A stretch of DNA of 64,000 nucleotides from Symploca sp. SIO3C6 (GTDB lineage Bacteria > Cyanobacteriota > Cyanobacteriia > Cyanobacteriales > Coleofasciculaceae). A program made the position numbers and the translations under genes. Positions 8,913 through 17,368 of the stretch are shown here, piece after piece (within the stretch, counting starts at the first letter, position 1; each line of letters begins with the position of its first letter). The notes beneath the pieces are model-generated. The model saw nothing but the letters and a program-made list of their open reading frames with translations, had not been told where the DNA came from and searched no databases. Where the stretch lies: assembly GCA_010692425.1 (NCBI GenBank), contig JAAHHJ010000023.1, positions 1-64,000 on the forward strand. The letters run 5' to 3'.

Positions 8913-8935
8913 CTCCCGCGACTCGTTGAGCAAAC

Positions 8936-10933
8936 ATGACGCAATTCCATATCCAAGCACCCTTTGAGCCTACCGGTGACCAACCACAAGCGATCGCACA
9001 ACTTGTAAGTTCCATTACAGCTGGCAACTGTATGCAAACCCTCTTGGGTGCTACTGGAACTGGTAAAACCCATACTGTAGCTAGAGTAATAGAGCAAATT
9101 GGCAAACCAACCCTGGTGCTGGCTCACAATAAAACCCTAGCTGCCCAATTATGTAATGAACTGCGGCAGTTTTTTCCCGATAACGCTGTCGAATATTTTA
9201 TTTCCTACTACGATTACTACCAACCTGAAGCTTATATCCCCGTAACTGATACCTATATAGAAAAAACCGCAGCCATTAATGATGAAATTGATATGCTCAG
9301 GCACTCAGCAACGCGCTCACTCTTTGAACGCCGCGATGTGATTGTGATTGCCTCGATTAGCTGCATCTATGGCTTGGGCATGCCTTCAGAATACCTGAAA
9401 GCAGCAATTCCCTTGCGCGTGGGTGCAGAGGTTAATCAACGCCAAATCTTACGTGATTTGGCTTCGGTACAATATTCCCGCAATGACTTAGAAATGGGGC
9501 GGGGGCGCTTCCGAGTCAAGGGCGATGTTTTAGAAATTGGACCTGCCTACGAAGACCGAATTATCAGGGTAGAATTCTTTGGTGATGAAATTGATGCCAT
9601 TCGCTACATTAACCCAGTTACTGGCGAGATTATCCAAACTTTGGAAGCATTGAATGTCTACCCAGCGCGTCACTTTGTTACCCCTGACGAGCAATTAGAA
9701 AGCGCTTGTGATGCTATTGAGAAAGAACTGCACGAGCGCTTGCAAGAATTAGAAAAAGCCGGTAAATTACTAGAAGCCCAGCGCTTAGAACAGCGCACCC
9801 GCTACGATTTAGAAATGCTCAGGGAAGTTGGTTACTGCAATGGCGTCGAAAACTATTCCCGTCACCTAGCAGCTAGGAAGGCTGGTGAACCTCCCGAGTG
9901 CTTAATTGATTATTTTCCCCAAGATTGGTTATTAGTGGTAGATGAATCCCACGTCACAGTGCCACAAATTCGTGGTATGTACAATGGCGATCAAGCTCGC
10001 AAACGAGTATTAGTGGAACATGGCTTTCGTCTGCCCAGCGCCGCCGATAATCGCCCCTTGAAGGCAGAGGAATTCTGGAAAAAAGTTAACCAGTGTATTT
10101 TTGTATCTGCAACCCCTGGAGACTGGGAACTTGAACAGTCGGAAGATAAAATAATTCAACAGGTAATTCGCCCCACTGGTGTAGTTGATCCAGAAATTTT
10201 TGTGCGTCCTACAGAAGGTCAAGTTGATGACCTTTTGGCTGAAATTAAGGAACGGGCAAATCGTAATGAAAGGGTATTAGTAACTACCCTAACTAAGCGC
10301 ATGGCGGAAGACTTGACAGAGTACTTGGAAGAGCGAGCAATTAGGGTGCGCTATTTGCATTCAGAGATTAAATCTATTGAGCGCATTGAAATTATACAGG
10401 CTTTGCAGGAAGGTGAGTTTGATGTCTTAGTTGGAGTTAATTTACTGCGGGAAGGATTGGACTTACCTGAGGTTTCGTTAGTAGCGATTTTAGATGCCGA
10501 TAAAGAAGGATTTTTGCGGGCAGAGCGCTCACTAATTCAAACTATTGGTAGGGCAGCGCGTCATGTGCGAGGGCAAGCTATTTTATATGCCGATAATCTT
10601 ACCGGGAGTATGACCAGAGCGATTGAGGAAACTGACCGTCGTCGAGGTATTCAACTAGCATATAATCGGATGCATGGGATTACACCCCAGCCAATTGTCA
10701 AGAAATCCAGCAATGCAATTTTAGCCTTCCTGGATATCTCGCGGCGCTTGAATTCCCAACAGCTGGAAACGGTTTATGAACAAGCAGAGGATTTACCCCT
10801 AGAACAGGTTCCGGAATTAATTGCCCAGTTGGAAGTACAGATGAAGGCAGCGGCGAAGAAGCTAGAATTTGAGGAGGCGGCAAAATATCGCGATCGCATT
10901 AAGCACTTACGGGATAAACTACTTGGTAATTAA
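8936..10933 (+). CDS. uvrB: UvrABC system protein B (excinuclease helicase subunit)
   Basis: 665 residues, full length for UvrB, which verifies damage and loads UvrC in nucleotide excision repair. Visible: Walker A GATGTGKT (about 39-46), the beta-hairpin region [14 protein letters not shown] used for strand insertion, [19 protein letters not shown] (motif II), [10 protein letters not shown], the helicase motif [26 protein letters not shown] (motif VI) and a C-terminal UVR domain ([20 protein letters not shown]) that contacts UvrC. Start ATG at 8936; no strong ribosome site precedes it. The IsrB element immediately upstream has probably replaced or distanced the native promoter. The gene is convergent with yoeB, with two bases between stops. 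Confidence 0.97.
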   Translation: MTQFHIQAPFEPTGDQPQAIAQLVSSITAGNCMQTLLGATGTGKTHTVARVIEQIGKPTLVLAHNKTLAAQLCNELRQFFPDNAVEYFISYYDYYQPEAYIPVTDTYIEKTAAINDEIDMLRHSATRSLFERRDVIVIASISCIYGLGMPSEYLKAAIPLRVGAEVNQRQILRDLASVQYSRNDLEMGRGRFRVKGDVLEIGPAYEDRIIRVEFFGDEIDAIRYINPVTGEIIQTLEALNVYPARHFVTPDEQLESACDAIEKELHERLQELEKAGKLLEAQRLEQRTRYDLEMLREVGYCNGVENYSRHLAARKAGEPPECLIDYFPQDWLLVVDESHVTVPQIRGMYNGDQARKRVLVEHGFRLPSAADNRPLKAEEFWKKVNQCIFVSATPGDWELEQSEDKIIQQVIRPTGVVDPEIFVRPTEGQVDDLLAEIKERANRNERVLVTTLTKRMAEDLTEYLEERAIRVRYLHSEIKSIERIEIIQALQEGEFDVLVGVNLLREGLDLPEVSLVAILDADKEGFLRAERSLIQTIGRAARHVRGQAILYADNLTGSMTRAIEETDRRRGIQLAYNRMHGITPQPIVKKSSNAILAFLDISRRLNSQQLETVYEQAEDLPLEQVPELIAQLEVQMKAAAKKLEFEEAAKYRDRIKHLRDKLLGN

Positions 10934-10935
10934 GG

Positions 10936-11190
10936 TCAGTAATGGTACCTACACTGAGCAATTAGCAAAGCATCAGCCTCAACAGCATAGACGAGCCTGT
11001 GTTCTTTGTTGATTCGCCGAGACCAGAAGCCATACCAGTTGTGCTTGAGTGGTTCAGGATCGCCAATACCATCGAACGGTGATCGAGAAATTTCTTTAAT
11101 GAGATTGTTAATGCGTTTGAGAATTTTTCTATCAGTGTTCTGCCAGTAGAGATAATCCTCCCATGCGGTCTCAGCAAAAACTATCTTCAC
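10936..11190 (-). CDS. yoeB: YoeB family mRNA interferase toxin
   Basis: 84 residues matching YoeB from end to end: FAETAWEDYLYWQNTDRKIL at the start, IKEISRSPFDGIGDPEPLK, WSRRINKEHRLVY and a terminal CRYHY. YoeB cuts mRNA at the ribosomal A site. The conserved Glu, Arg and His of the active site are in place (NKEHRLVY, RYHY). The GTG start overlaps the antitoxin stop by four bases (GTGA), the usual translational coupling of this operon. It is convergent with uvrB. Confidence 0.95.
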   Translation of the reverse strand: MKIVFAETAWEDYLYWQNTDRKILKRINNLIKEISRSPFDGIGDPEPLKHNWYGFWSRRINKEHRLVYAVEADALLIAQCRYHY

Positions 11191-11441
11191 TCTTCAATGA
11201 GTCCCCGTTCAACTCCTTTGGCAGAGCGCAGCTCAGCAATAGCCTGATCAAGTCTCTTAGCGTTCTTCTTGCTTGAAAGAAGGTAAAATGTTGCCTCATA
11301 TGCTTTGAAGTCTTCTAAGGTCATTACAACCACCGGGGAACCGTTCTGACGGGTCACAAGAAGTGGCGCAGAATCTTCGTTGACCTTGTCAAGGAGTGGG
11401 GCGAGTCTTTTTCTAAATTCAGAGTACGTAACGATGTCCAT
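11187..11441 (-). CDS. yefM: YefM family antitoxin (Phd/YefM)
   Basis: About 84 residues from ATG at 11439-11441, which has GGAG six bases upstream; GTG (11453) or ATG (11447) in the same frame are possible. The N-terminal DNA-binding fold reads MDIVTYSEFRKRLAPLLDKV then PLLVTRQNGSPVVVMTLEDF, the standard Phd/YefM sequence. The acidic C-terminal tail would wrap the toxin. YefM represses its own promoter, helped by YoeB. Upstream lies the repeat at 11458, so promoter and operator must be within or next to that element. Confidence 0.93.
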   Translation of the reverse strand: MDIVTYSEFRKRLAPLLDKVNEDSAPLLVTRQNGSPVVVMTLEDFKAYEATFYLLSSKKNAKRLDQAIAELRSAKGVERGLIEE

Positions 11442-11457
11442 AGTCATCTCCACTGTT

Positions 11458-11551
11458 GTATAGCGCTACGCGCAAGGCTCCAGGGCAGAAGGCAGAAGTG
11501 GACAAAGTTTTAGTGATTTAGCTTGTCCTAACCTTAATACGTAATGCTATA
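11458..11551. repeat. MITE-like repeat with short terminal inverted repeats, copy 1
   Basis: The ends are GTATAGCGCTACG and, inverted, GTATAGCATTACG. The interior reads GCAAGGCTCCAGGGCAGAAGG, then ACAAAGTTTTAG and GCTTGTCCTAACCTTAATAC. A second copy with the same ends and core lies at 33992-34100. The 42-bp units at 83-166 look like a shortened form. No coding capacity. Confidence 0.75.
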
Positions 11552-11599
11552 CATATCATTGTACAATAGTTCAGCATCCACCCAATCCTGGTATTCTTG

Positions 11600-11770
11600 T
11601 CAAAAGAAGGCAGAAGATAGAAGGCAGAGGGCAGAAGGTTTATGGTTTGCGAAGTTGCTTGGACTCCTCCTTTCCCCCTTCCGTCCTCAAGGACGGGGCT
11701 TGTATCCTCAAGAGGTGAAGTTAAAAGTAAATGCTTCTGCCTTCTACCCTCTGCCCTCTGCCTTCCAAGG
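11600..11770. repeat. Inverted GGCAGA-rich low-complexity arms around an IS605-like hairpin
   Basis: Arms of GAAGGCAGAAG/GGCAGAGGGCAGAAGG (about 11605-11640) recur as their reverse complement (CTTCTGCCTTC, CCCTCTGCCTTCC, about 11732-11767). Between them CCGTCC/GGACGG forms a hairpin at 11681-11696 followed by GGGCTTG, resembling IS200/IS605 ends. It is probably a decayed element. The opposite-strand open frames here follow from the symmetry and are not genes. Confidence 0.55.
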
Positions 11771-11874
11771 CAAAAGCCTTGGTAATTTATCTGGGTAGTC
11801 ACTGAGGTAAAAACCGAAATATTATCGAGAATCTGGTTTATTTCTTCAGATATCGCCCTCTTTTCCGATCAGTC

Positions 11875-11903
11875 GTAGAGACGTTGCACGGCAACGTCTC
11901 TAC
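11875..11903. repeat. Perfect 13-bp palindrome (GTAGAGACGTTGC)
   Basis: GTAGAGACGTTGC, a three-base loop ACG, then the exact reverse complement. Near-identical palindromes are dispersed in many filamentous cyanobacterial genomes, which is established knowledge. It lies 56 bases beyond the stop of the VWA gene and could also act as a transcript end, though no T run follows. Confidence 0.75.
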
Positions 11904-11958
11904 AATGTCTGGGTTTTGCCAGATTCTAAATAAGGGGTTATTAGACCCAAATTTGATT

Positions 11959-13800
11959 TTACTGTAGCAATTTGCGAATTTTACCATAAGCAATATAAGA
12001 ACCTCCCTGTGCCGTTTCTTTAACTTGATCAACTACATAAAGTACCCCTTCGGCGCGAATATTGCGGGGAAAACGGATATTGTAATTAGGATTGTACCCA
12101 TCTGAAACCACTCTCGCTCGCAACTTGCTACCTTCCTTAACACATTGAACCAAAACCCCATCTCCCACACTATCGACTGTTTCCAAGTCAGCCAGTGAAC
12201 CAGTTGCTTTGGCAGACTGGAGTTTTTGAGTTTTGGGCCCAGACTTTGCTGTTGGAGAGGATGCGGCACGCTCTTGCCCAGGCTTTACCAAACGGCGAAT
12301 TTTCCCTGAAACCCGATAAAAGCTACCATTAGCCGATAACTTAATTTCATCAACCACATAAGCTATCCCTTCTTGGCGAATGCTCCGGGGAAACTGCACA
12401 TTTAATTCAGGATTGTAGCCTTCGGAAATCACTTTCACCCGCAACTTGCCTCCTTCCCGGAAACACTTGACTAAGATACCTTGCTCAAAACTCGAAATTG
12501 CCTCCAAACTGTCAGCTTCTCCACCAGCAATCCCTCGCAAATTCAAATCTCCGCGATTTCGCCCCCGTGCTTGGTAAGATTGATCACGCATCTCCTTGCG
12601 GCTGGCACTATCGAAATTGCCGCTTTCTAAGCGTTGTGCGTAGTGTTCCAGCTGCTCCATCTCCTCGGCAACTTCAAAGATTTCGTCCAAGAGTTTGAGT
12701 TTGAGGCCCTTAATGGCGGCGCGAAGTTTCTCGGCTGCACCTTGGTAATCTCTGTTGTCAGCTAAGGCAATTGCTTGCTCTTTAATCTGAGCAATCCTCA
12801 GTTTACTTGCCAGCTCAAACACTGCTGAATCCGGTTCGATTTGGCTAGCTTCTTCAGCAGAACCCACGGTAAGATTAATCGGAATTTGCTTGGTTAATTG
12901 CTCAATGCTGCCCTCCACTAGCGATTGATATTTGTAAGTGATTGTGGCGACTTTGGTCTCACCTGTTTTAGTGTGAGGGGGAATAGCAAGCTGAAGAGCT
13001 AACTGTTTAGCCTCAACTTCATAAACATCGCCCACAAAAACTTCCAGGTTATTCCCCACTACTTGAGAACGATAATTATTTAGAACTTCAGTAATTTTGA
13101 CCGATTCCTCTGGTTGCAGCGTTACTGTCAGATTTTGCGCGGCTACCGATAATAAACTCTCTAATTCAATTCGGAACACATCACTAGCATCATCGGGAGA
13201 TTGGATGAAATAGAAGTTTCCCCCAGCAGCATTAGCCATGTCAATGAGTAAGTCTTCATTAAAGTGGGTTCCAAAACCCAAGGTAGTGGTTATAATTCCT
13301 TGATCTGCTTGTTTTCTGGCGGTGTTGGTTAGGACTTTAGGGTCAATAATACCAAAATTTGCCTGTCCATCTGTCAATAAAAGAACGCGATTGAGACACT
13401 CACTGTTCAGCTGCGATTGCACTTGCTCACACCCCATCAACCAGCCACCACTTAAGTTAGTGCATCCACCTGCCCGCACCTTCCCCAACCGGGATTTAAT
13501 CGCTGCTTTGTCTTTAACAGGCTGTGAGGGAATAATCGTTTCTGGGGTATCATCATAAATGACGACAGCAAGAAAGTCTTCTGGTGTCAAATATTCAACC
13601 AACTTCTGAGCAGCTTGAATAGCATAGCGCAAAGGCTGACCAGCCATTGAACCGGAGCGATCAATAACCAGACTTAAATTAAGCGGCCGACGAGGGGAAG
13701 AGTTGTCAATCTTGCCAGCATTAAAGTTGATAATTAGGTCAACTGTCGATGAAACCTCGGCAGCAATTAGTGAGTGGCTAAGGGAGTAATTGACTTTCAT
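11959..13800 (-). CDS. VWA domain protein with duplicated C-terminal domain
   Basis: About 613 residues from ATG at 13798-13800; a TTG 15 codons upstream is less likely. A VWA domain (about 35-215) carries an intact MIDAS, DRSGSMAG near 47 with later Thr and Asp (GGCTNLSGG, LLLTDGQANFG), so it can bind a metal and a partner ligand. A middle region with a beta-rich part and a helical part (KEQAIALADNRDYQGAAEKL) follows. The C-terminus holds two copies of a ~70-residue domain (about 434-505 and 543-613), each with VxVxSxGYNP, xxxFPRxIRxEGxxYVVDxxK and a closing GKIRxL. No signal peptide or membrane helix is seen. The role is unknown; VWA proteins of this kind usually mediate protein-protein contacts. 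Neighbouring genes give no clue. Confidence 0.85.
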   Translation of the reverse strand: MKVNYSLSHSLIAAEVSSTVDLIINFNAGKIDNSSPRRPLNLSLVIDRSGSMAGQPLRYAIQAAQKLVEYLTPEDFLAVVIYDDTPETIIPSQPVKDKAAIKSRLGKVRAGGCTNLSGGWLMGCEQVQSQLNSECLNRVLLLTDGQANFGIIDPKVLTNTARKQADQGIITTTLGFGTHFNEDLLIDMANAAGGNFYFIQSPDDASDVFRIELESLLSVAAQNLTVTLQPEESVKITEVLNNYRSQVVGNNLEVFVGDVYEVEAKQLALQLAIPPHTKTGETKVATITYKYQSLVEGSIEQLTKQIPINLTVGSAEEASQIEPDSAVFELASKLRIAQIKEQAIALADNRDYQGAAEKLRAAIKGLKLKLLDEIFEVAEEMEQLEHYAQRLESGNFDSASRKEMRDQSYQARGRNRGDLNLRGIAGGEADSLEAISSFEQGILVKCFREGGKLRVKVISEGYNPELNVQFPRSIRQEGIAYVVDEIKLSANGSFYRVSGKIRRLVKPGQERAASSPTAKSGPKTQKLQSAKATGSLADLETVDSVGDGVLVQCVKEGSKLRARVVSDGYNPNYNIRFPRNIRAEGVLYVVDQVKETAQGGSYIAYGKIRKLLQ

Positions 13801-14244
13801 CCTAATTTTCCCACGAGCATAGCCCAGTCTTGAATTGATCGACAAGTGAAAGCTTGGCGCTCTCTCTCAACTAGGACTTAGGCAAGAGGATCTTGAAATT
13901 CTAGTTTTTCCTCAAGGGCTGTGTACCTGATCAATTTTAGAAACGCTATCAATCAATAAACCTCAAGATTTTATAACTGCTGATATGTAGCACTAATTTC
14001 GTGAAGTATACTCAGATCTTACCACTCACAATTTGGCATTTACCTCATCTAATATCATCTGTAAAAATATCAAAAAAATTATTTTTTATGTGTGGCATTT
14101 TTCAAGATAATGAAGGATAATTAAGTTGAGAATAGAATAATTTTCCTGGTGAGTTACTCAAGCCTTTTCCATAAAAATTAGGGAAAGCTGAAGCCACCAT
14201 CTCTTATCAAGCCAATGCCACAATAACCAGCGAGGTGGTTAGCT
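13801..14244. other. Gap of about 440 bases between divergent genes
   Basis: AT-rich between 13970 and 14200. It should hold the promoters of the minus-strand VWA gene and the plus-strand DUF4327-like gene. I see no clear -35/-10 pair, repeat or RNA structure. Confidence 0.4.
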
Positions 14245-14466
14245 ATGATTACCTCTGTAAAATACTCCATAGATGTAATCAAGGATGAAGCGCGTCAACT
14301 AGTTAACAAGGGAGCTGTGAGTCGGCATCAGCCAATTTACACTCTCTGTCAATATATTCCTGCCCGGGAGTGGATTTGTGTTGAGTGCGAGTTAGAAGAA
14401 AACGAATTTTTGCTTAGAGACCGTATTGTTGACCTCCTGGGTCGTGAAGACTGGGAAGATGACTGA
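14245..14466 (+). CDS. Small conserved cyanobacterial protein, DUF4327-like
   Basis: 73 residues, VKYSIDVIKDEARQLVNKG then ISRHQPIYTLCQYIPAREW-type sequence (here VSRHQPIYTLCQYIP), then CVECELEENEFLLRDRI and an acidic end WEDD. This matches my memory of DUF4327, a short family almost confined to cyanobacteria with no known role. It is a single-gene unit, followed by a clear hairpin at 14481-14519. No membrane segment or cofactor motif. Confidence 0.75.
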   Translation: MITSVKYSIDVIKDEARQLVNKGAVSRHQPIYTLCQYIPAREWICVECELEENEFLLRDRIVDLLGREDWEDD

Positions 14467-14480
14467 ACTAGAAAAGTAAT

Positions 14481-14519
14481 ATCATCCACACTGCCCTTTT
14501 TAGGTAAGTGTGGAATGAT
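14481..14519 (+). terminator. Hairpin after the DUF4327-like gene
   Basis: ATCAT plus CCACACT pairs with AGTGTGG and ATGAT with one bulged A, and TTATATAACTTT follows. The stem starts 14 bases after the stop codon. The trailing T tract is weak. Confidence 0.6.
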
Positions 14520-14598
14520 TTATATAACTTTCTTGAATAACAAAGAGTTGAGACTGTTTTTCTACTGTACAAAAGAAACTGCTAAACTCAATTCTATT

Positions 14599-15180
14599 TC
14601 ATTTCAAAATATTGAACTTTAGGTACTCAAGAATGTAGTAATACCAGTCAATATCCTGATCTTTTTTCCATTCTGAGATACGTGTCCAGTCTTCAGGTTC
14701 TGTGACATCCCAGATGTAGGCAACCTCAAGTTCATTGTCTTTCGGAGCTTTGGGATATTTTTGATGGATCTGATTGTAGGCTGTTATGTCCCCTTTGACA
14801 ATTTCATCTTTCGCTTTTAAACCCTGAGGCAGGTTAGTATCAATAATATCTACCGCAGTCTTGTTGAATGTTTCCTTAGCAATTTCAAAGTAAGCTGCAC
14901 TATAAGCACCATTGGAGAATGTTTTCTCCTTGGTTCGAATCTCATTAATGACAGCGGCAGTCTCTTCATTAAACTCTCGCTTAGCGGCTGTAGTAATCGA
15001 CTCTGTGCCCTCACGCTCTCCACCAGGCAGTGCATATTTACCTCCACCATTAAGCGTTTGACCTTTCTGAACAATCTCTCCTTTGTTCTTGGAAGAATCG
15101 TAAAAATAGTAGCCTTTTGTGAGTTTCCTACCTAGCAGGAATCTACCAGATAGTTCATAGTAAACAGCGTAAACCTGCAT
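14599..15180 (-). CDS. Nudix hydrolase family protein
   Basis: 193 residues from ATG at 15178-15180. The Nudix box lies at 54-76: G54, E60, R68, E69, E72 and E73 of the Gx5Ex7REUxEExGU pattern are present, but the Gly of EExG is Ala75. Such enzymes hydrolyse nucleoside diphosphates linked to another group, using Mg2+ held by the Glu residues. The flanks (VYYELSGRFLLGRKL, GGGKYALPGG before the box; a Trp/Asp-rich tail VTEPEDWTRISEWKKDQDID after it) do not identify the substrate. It stands alone, with AT-rich DNA upstream. Confidence 0.82.
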   Translation of the reverse strand: MQVYAVYYELSGRFLLGRKLTKGYYFYDSSKNKGEIVQKGQTLNGGGKYALPGGEREGTESITTAAKREFNEETAAVINEIRTKEKTFSNGAYSAAYFEIAKETFNKTAVDIIDTNLPQGLKAKDEIVKGDITAYNQIHQKYPKAPKDNELEVAYIWDVTEPEDWTRISEWKKDQDIDWYYYILEYLKFNILK

Positions 15181-15339
15181 AATTTCGATTATTTTTTGTT
15201 TTTTGCTCCCATTCAGAGTATATTGCTTTTCTAAAAAATGTCAAGAATAAAATAAGCTTGCTTTTGTAAAAATATGAATAAATAAAAAAAATGAATTGTT
15301 GCTATAATCTCTAACCCTAGTTGGTTCAAATGTTTCCCC

Positions 15340-15359
15340 CCCTCTCGTAAACGAGAGGG
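15340..15359. repeat. Hairpin CCCTCTCGT/ACGAGAGGG
   Basis: A perfect 9-bp stem with a two-base centre (AA), ten bases beyond the stop of the alpha/beta hydrolase gene on the minus strand. No T run follows on that strand, so terminator function is uncertain. Confidence 0.5.
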
Positions 15360-15369
15360 AGACATGACC

Positions 15370-16053
15370 TTAACAACCACTATTTTCGGTCAGATAGCGC
15401 TGGAACCATTGGATTGAAAGCCTAGCCACCTCTTTAAGGGTGCCTGGATCTTCAAACAAGTGGGTTGCCCTGGGAATAATCTCCAGTTGCTTTTGGGTAA
15501 AGAACCGTGCTAGTACTCTCCGATTTCTAGCAATCATCGGGAGGTTATTCTCTCCAACAATCAGTAGTGTAGCTGCCAGGACACGGGACACCGCTTCTCC
15601 TGCCAAGTCAGGTCGTCCACCGCGAGAGACGATCGCACCGACGGCATCTGGGCGTGCAGCAGCCGCCACCATTGCAGCAGCACTACCTATACCACAGCCA
15701 AAGTAGCCAACCTTAAGATTGCAGGTGCGTGGGTTCTGCCTCAGACTGTCGGTAGCGCTAATCAGCCGGGTGGCAAGTAGATCAATGTCACAGCGGAGGT
15801 GCTTTGTTCGCAGGTTAGTTGCCTCTTCCTCTGGTGTGAGCAAATCCATGAGATCAGTTGCAAATCTAGCCTGATATAGCAATTGGGCAAAATAGCGGTT
15901 ATAGGGACTGTGTAGGCTAGTGCTACTGCCGTGGGCAAACAGTACAACTCCTCGAGCTCCTTCAGGCACGCTGAGATTGCCTGAGTGTGCGATTTGATCT
16001 GCTGTTAACGAATCTGGATAATCTCGATCATTCTCTTTTAATATACTGTGCAT
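15370..16053 (-). CDS. Alpha/beta hydrolase (dienelactone-hydrolase-like) lacking its nucleophile Ser
   Basis: 227 residues from ATG 16051-16053 with GGAG upstream. The fold is clear: GVVLFAHGSSTSLHSPYNRY (oxyanion region), VGYFGCGIGSAAAMVAAAARP (nucleophile elbow, 115-135), VSRGGRPDLAG, LLIVGENN and the catalytic-His region RATHLFEDPG (His198). Relatives read GYFGASTGAAAAL at the elbow, with Ser as nucleophile. Here the pentad is G-C-G-I-G: the Ser position is Gly121 and a Cys sits one place before. Either the protein is a pseudo-enzyme or the change is recent. Some relatives are fused to or located beside phosphoribosyltransferases, but none is seen here. Confidence 0.8.
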   Translation of the reverse strand: MHSILKENDRDYPDSLTADQIAHSGNLSVPEGARGVVLFAHGSSTSLHSPYNRYFAQLLYQARFATDLMDLLTPEEEATNLRTKHLRCDIDLLATRLISATDSLRQNPRTCNLKVGYFGCGIGSAAAMVAAAARPDAVGAIVSRGGRPDLAGEAVSRVLAATLLIVGENNLPMIARNRRVLARFFTQKQLEIIPRATHLFEDPGTLKEVARLSIQWFQRYLTENSGC

Positions 16054-16349
16054 TTTATTCTCCCTCTAACTGAGATTGGCTGTTGTGTGGTCTAGTACTT
16101 GGTTTAGTTATCAGACTTCTTAGAGAAAGAATCAGTTATACAAGCTTTCGATAAATTTGCCAGCATTGCTTAATCTTTCTAAGTGCAGTCTCTGCCTGTT
16201 TAAAAACCAGTTTTTTTAGAATTGATGAACAAATTAATTCTTTAAATTTATGCTAAGAAAAAAGTCTATAAAAATCAATAAATATGTTAAATGATATTAA
16301 GCTAGGAGCAAATCTTTTTTCACTTGTAATAAATTTATCGTGAAAGTTT
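16054..16349. other. AT-rich gap, nothing recognised
   Basis: It holds the upstream region of the alpha/beta hydrolase gene (minus strand). No repeat, RNA or promoter pair could be supported. Confidence 0.35.
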
Positions 16350-16604
16350 ATGGTTGCCTGGTTGCATGAACTCCTTTACCTCCATGAGATTGAAGGATTG
16401 GGATTGGAGCATCTAAATATACTACATTTGGCTCAACGAGCCTTACATGCTCACATTACTAGTGCATCTGTTTGGCAATGGCTCAAGGATATTAAAGCAG
16501 CCACTTATAACAACTTAGCAATTCTTTCAACAGAATCAAGTTTTGAAGTCACAACTAGTATTAGATGTTTAATGCCAAAGGCTAACCCTAGACAATTGCC
16601 ATAG
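16350..16604 (+). CDS. Short unrecognised protein, possibly a gene fragment
   Basis: 84 residues from ATG at 16350 with no good ribosome site. The sequence is protein-like (EIEGLGLEHLNILHLAQRAL, then ASVWQWLKDIKAATYNNLA) and helical, with no membrane segment. I do not recognise a family. It lies alone in a repeat-rich 1.3-kb gap and may be a remnant of a longer gene. Confidence 0.35.
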   Translation: MVAWLHELLYLHEIEGLGLEHLNILHLAQRALHAHITSASVWQWLKDIKAATYNNLAILSTESSFEVTTSIRCLMPKANPRQLP

Positions 16605-17165
16605 CATAGCTCTGTGGACTAGTTCGGTAATAAGTCTACCGTTATCTTGAGTAGAGTTTTTTTGTTCTCAAGAGCTTTTAGCTGTTGGCAAAGACATTCA
16701 TTACTCTTGAGTCGGAGTTTCCTGCCTCCTGACTCCTTCCTGACTTGAAAGAGGGTGTGGGGTGTGGGGTGTAGGGTGTAGGGGGAATAACCCTCTTTAA
16801 TGCTTGATGATGAAAAAATTTTTTCATCGGGACTGCCTAGATTTTAGAACCTCCCGTGAAAAGTCAGGATTTCCAACGGGGAATCAACTGGATTCCCTGC
16901 CACCAGACACTTCAAGATTCTCGAAAGATTTTGCTACAACTGTTAAAGCACTTCAAGTATTTCAGGGGCAGAGATTCACACTTCATCACTCATAAATTGA
17001 AGCTTTGCAAGTAATTCATCTGTTGACAAACAAATTACTCTATGGAGAGTATTTACTTGCTTTTCAGATGTATTGGCTTATACCTGCCAATAGCTTCTAA
17101 CTTAGTTGTTATAGCGAAGTTAGGCAAAGCTATCAAGACTAAACTCTTTAAATTACCTTTAAAGT
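16605..17165. other. Repeat-rich gap before the mscS-like gene
   Basis: Contains the 93-bp inverted repeat copy at 16741-16833 and a stretch at 17050-17165 with imperfect stems (ATAGCGAAG to GCTAT). A 63-codon open frame from 16804 starts inside the repeat and is not convincing as a gene. Confidence 0.4.
16741..16833 (+). repeat. 93-bp dispersed repeat, copy 1 (inverted relative to 28224-28316)
   Basis: The unit runs from TGACTTGAAAGAGGG through GT-rich GGGTGTGGGGTGTAGGGTG units, AACCCTCTTTAATGCTTGATG and the palindrome GATGAAAAAATTTTTTCATC to CGGGAC. The copy at 28224-28316 has the same length in the opposite orientation with about three differences. Confidence 0.9.
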
Positions 17166-17185
17166 CGCTAAGTTAGCGCTTTTTT
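17166..17185 (+). terminator. Short hairpin followed by T run
   Basis: CGCTA AGT TAGCG is followed by CTTTTTT. This has terminator form, but no convincing gene precedes it on the plus strand, so it may end a small RNA or be fortuitous. It directly abuts the promoter of the next gene. Confidence 0.5.
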
Positions 17186-17212
17186 AACGGAATATAGAGT
17201 TTTTAGTATAAT
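17184..17212 (+). promoter_or_regulatory. Sigma-70-type promoter of the mscS-like gene
   Basis: -35 TTAACG (17184-17189), 17-base spacer, and a perfect -10 TATAAT (17207-17212). Transcription would begin near 17219, leaving a leader of about 150 bases before the ATG at 17369. Confidence 0.6.
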
Positions 17213-17368
17213 CGCGATGGTAGTGAGAGTCTCTAAATTAAACACGATACCTCGATTATCAAAACCCCCCAGCAGAGTGATGAATTTTCAAGATTTGTAC
17301 TTTAAACTTGCAAGCGCCGCTTGCTTGTTACTGCTAGCTTCTAGAGCACCGATTAAGGGAAGGATTTG

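Larger units (their letters stand above)
7376..8930 (+). mobile_element. Non-autonomous IS200/IS605-type element carrying isrB
   Basis: The unit comprises a structured RNA region, the IsrB gene and an imperfect right-end hairpin at 8888-8912. No TnpA (HUH Y1 transposase) gene is present, so movement would need a transposase in trans. The left boundary is taken as the first scaffold-like bases (near CAACTACCCCCG); the exact ends are uncertain by some 15 bases because this family makes no target duplication or terminal inverted repeats. The element sits between a minus-strand gene and uvrB, whose ATG is only 23 bases past the right-end hairpin. Confidence 0.72.

Noticed and set aside
11518-11802. 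Small genes in the GGCAGA-rich region, both strands
   Set aside because: They are built from inverted low-complexity repeats and have no ribosome sites.
16804-16995. 63-codon gene MMMKKFFHRDCLDF...
   Set aside because: Start codon and first residues come from the 93-bp repeat; no family resemblance and no ribosome site. Left as possible but unsupported.
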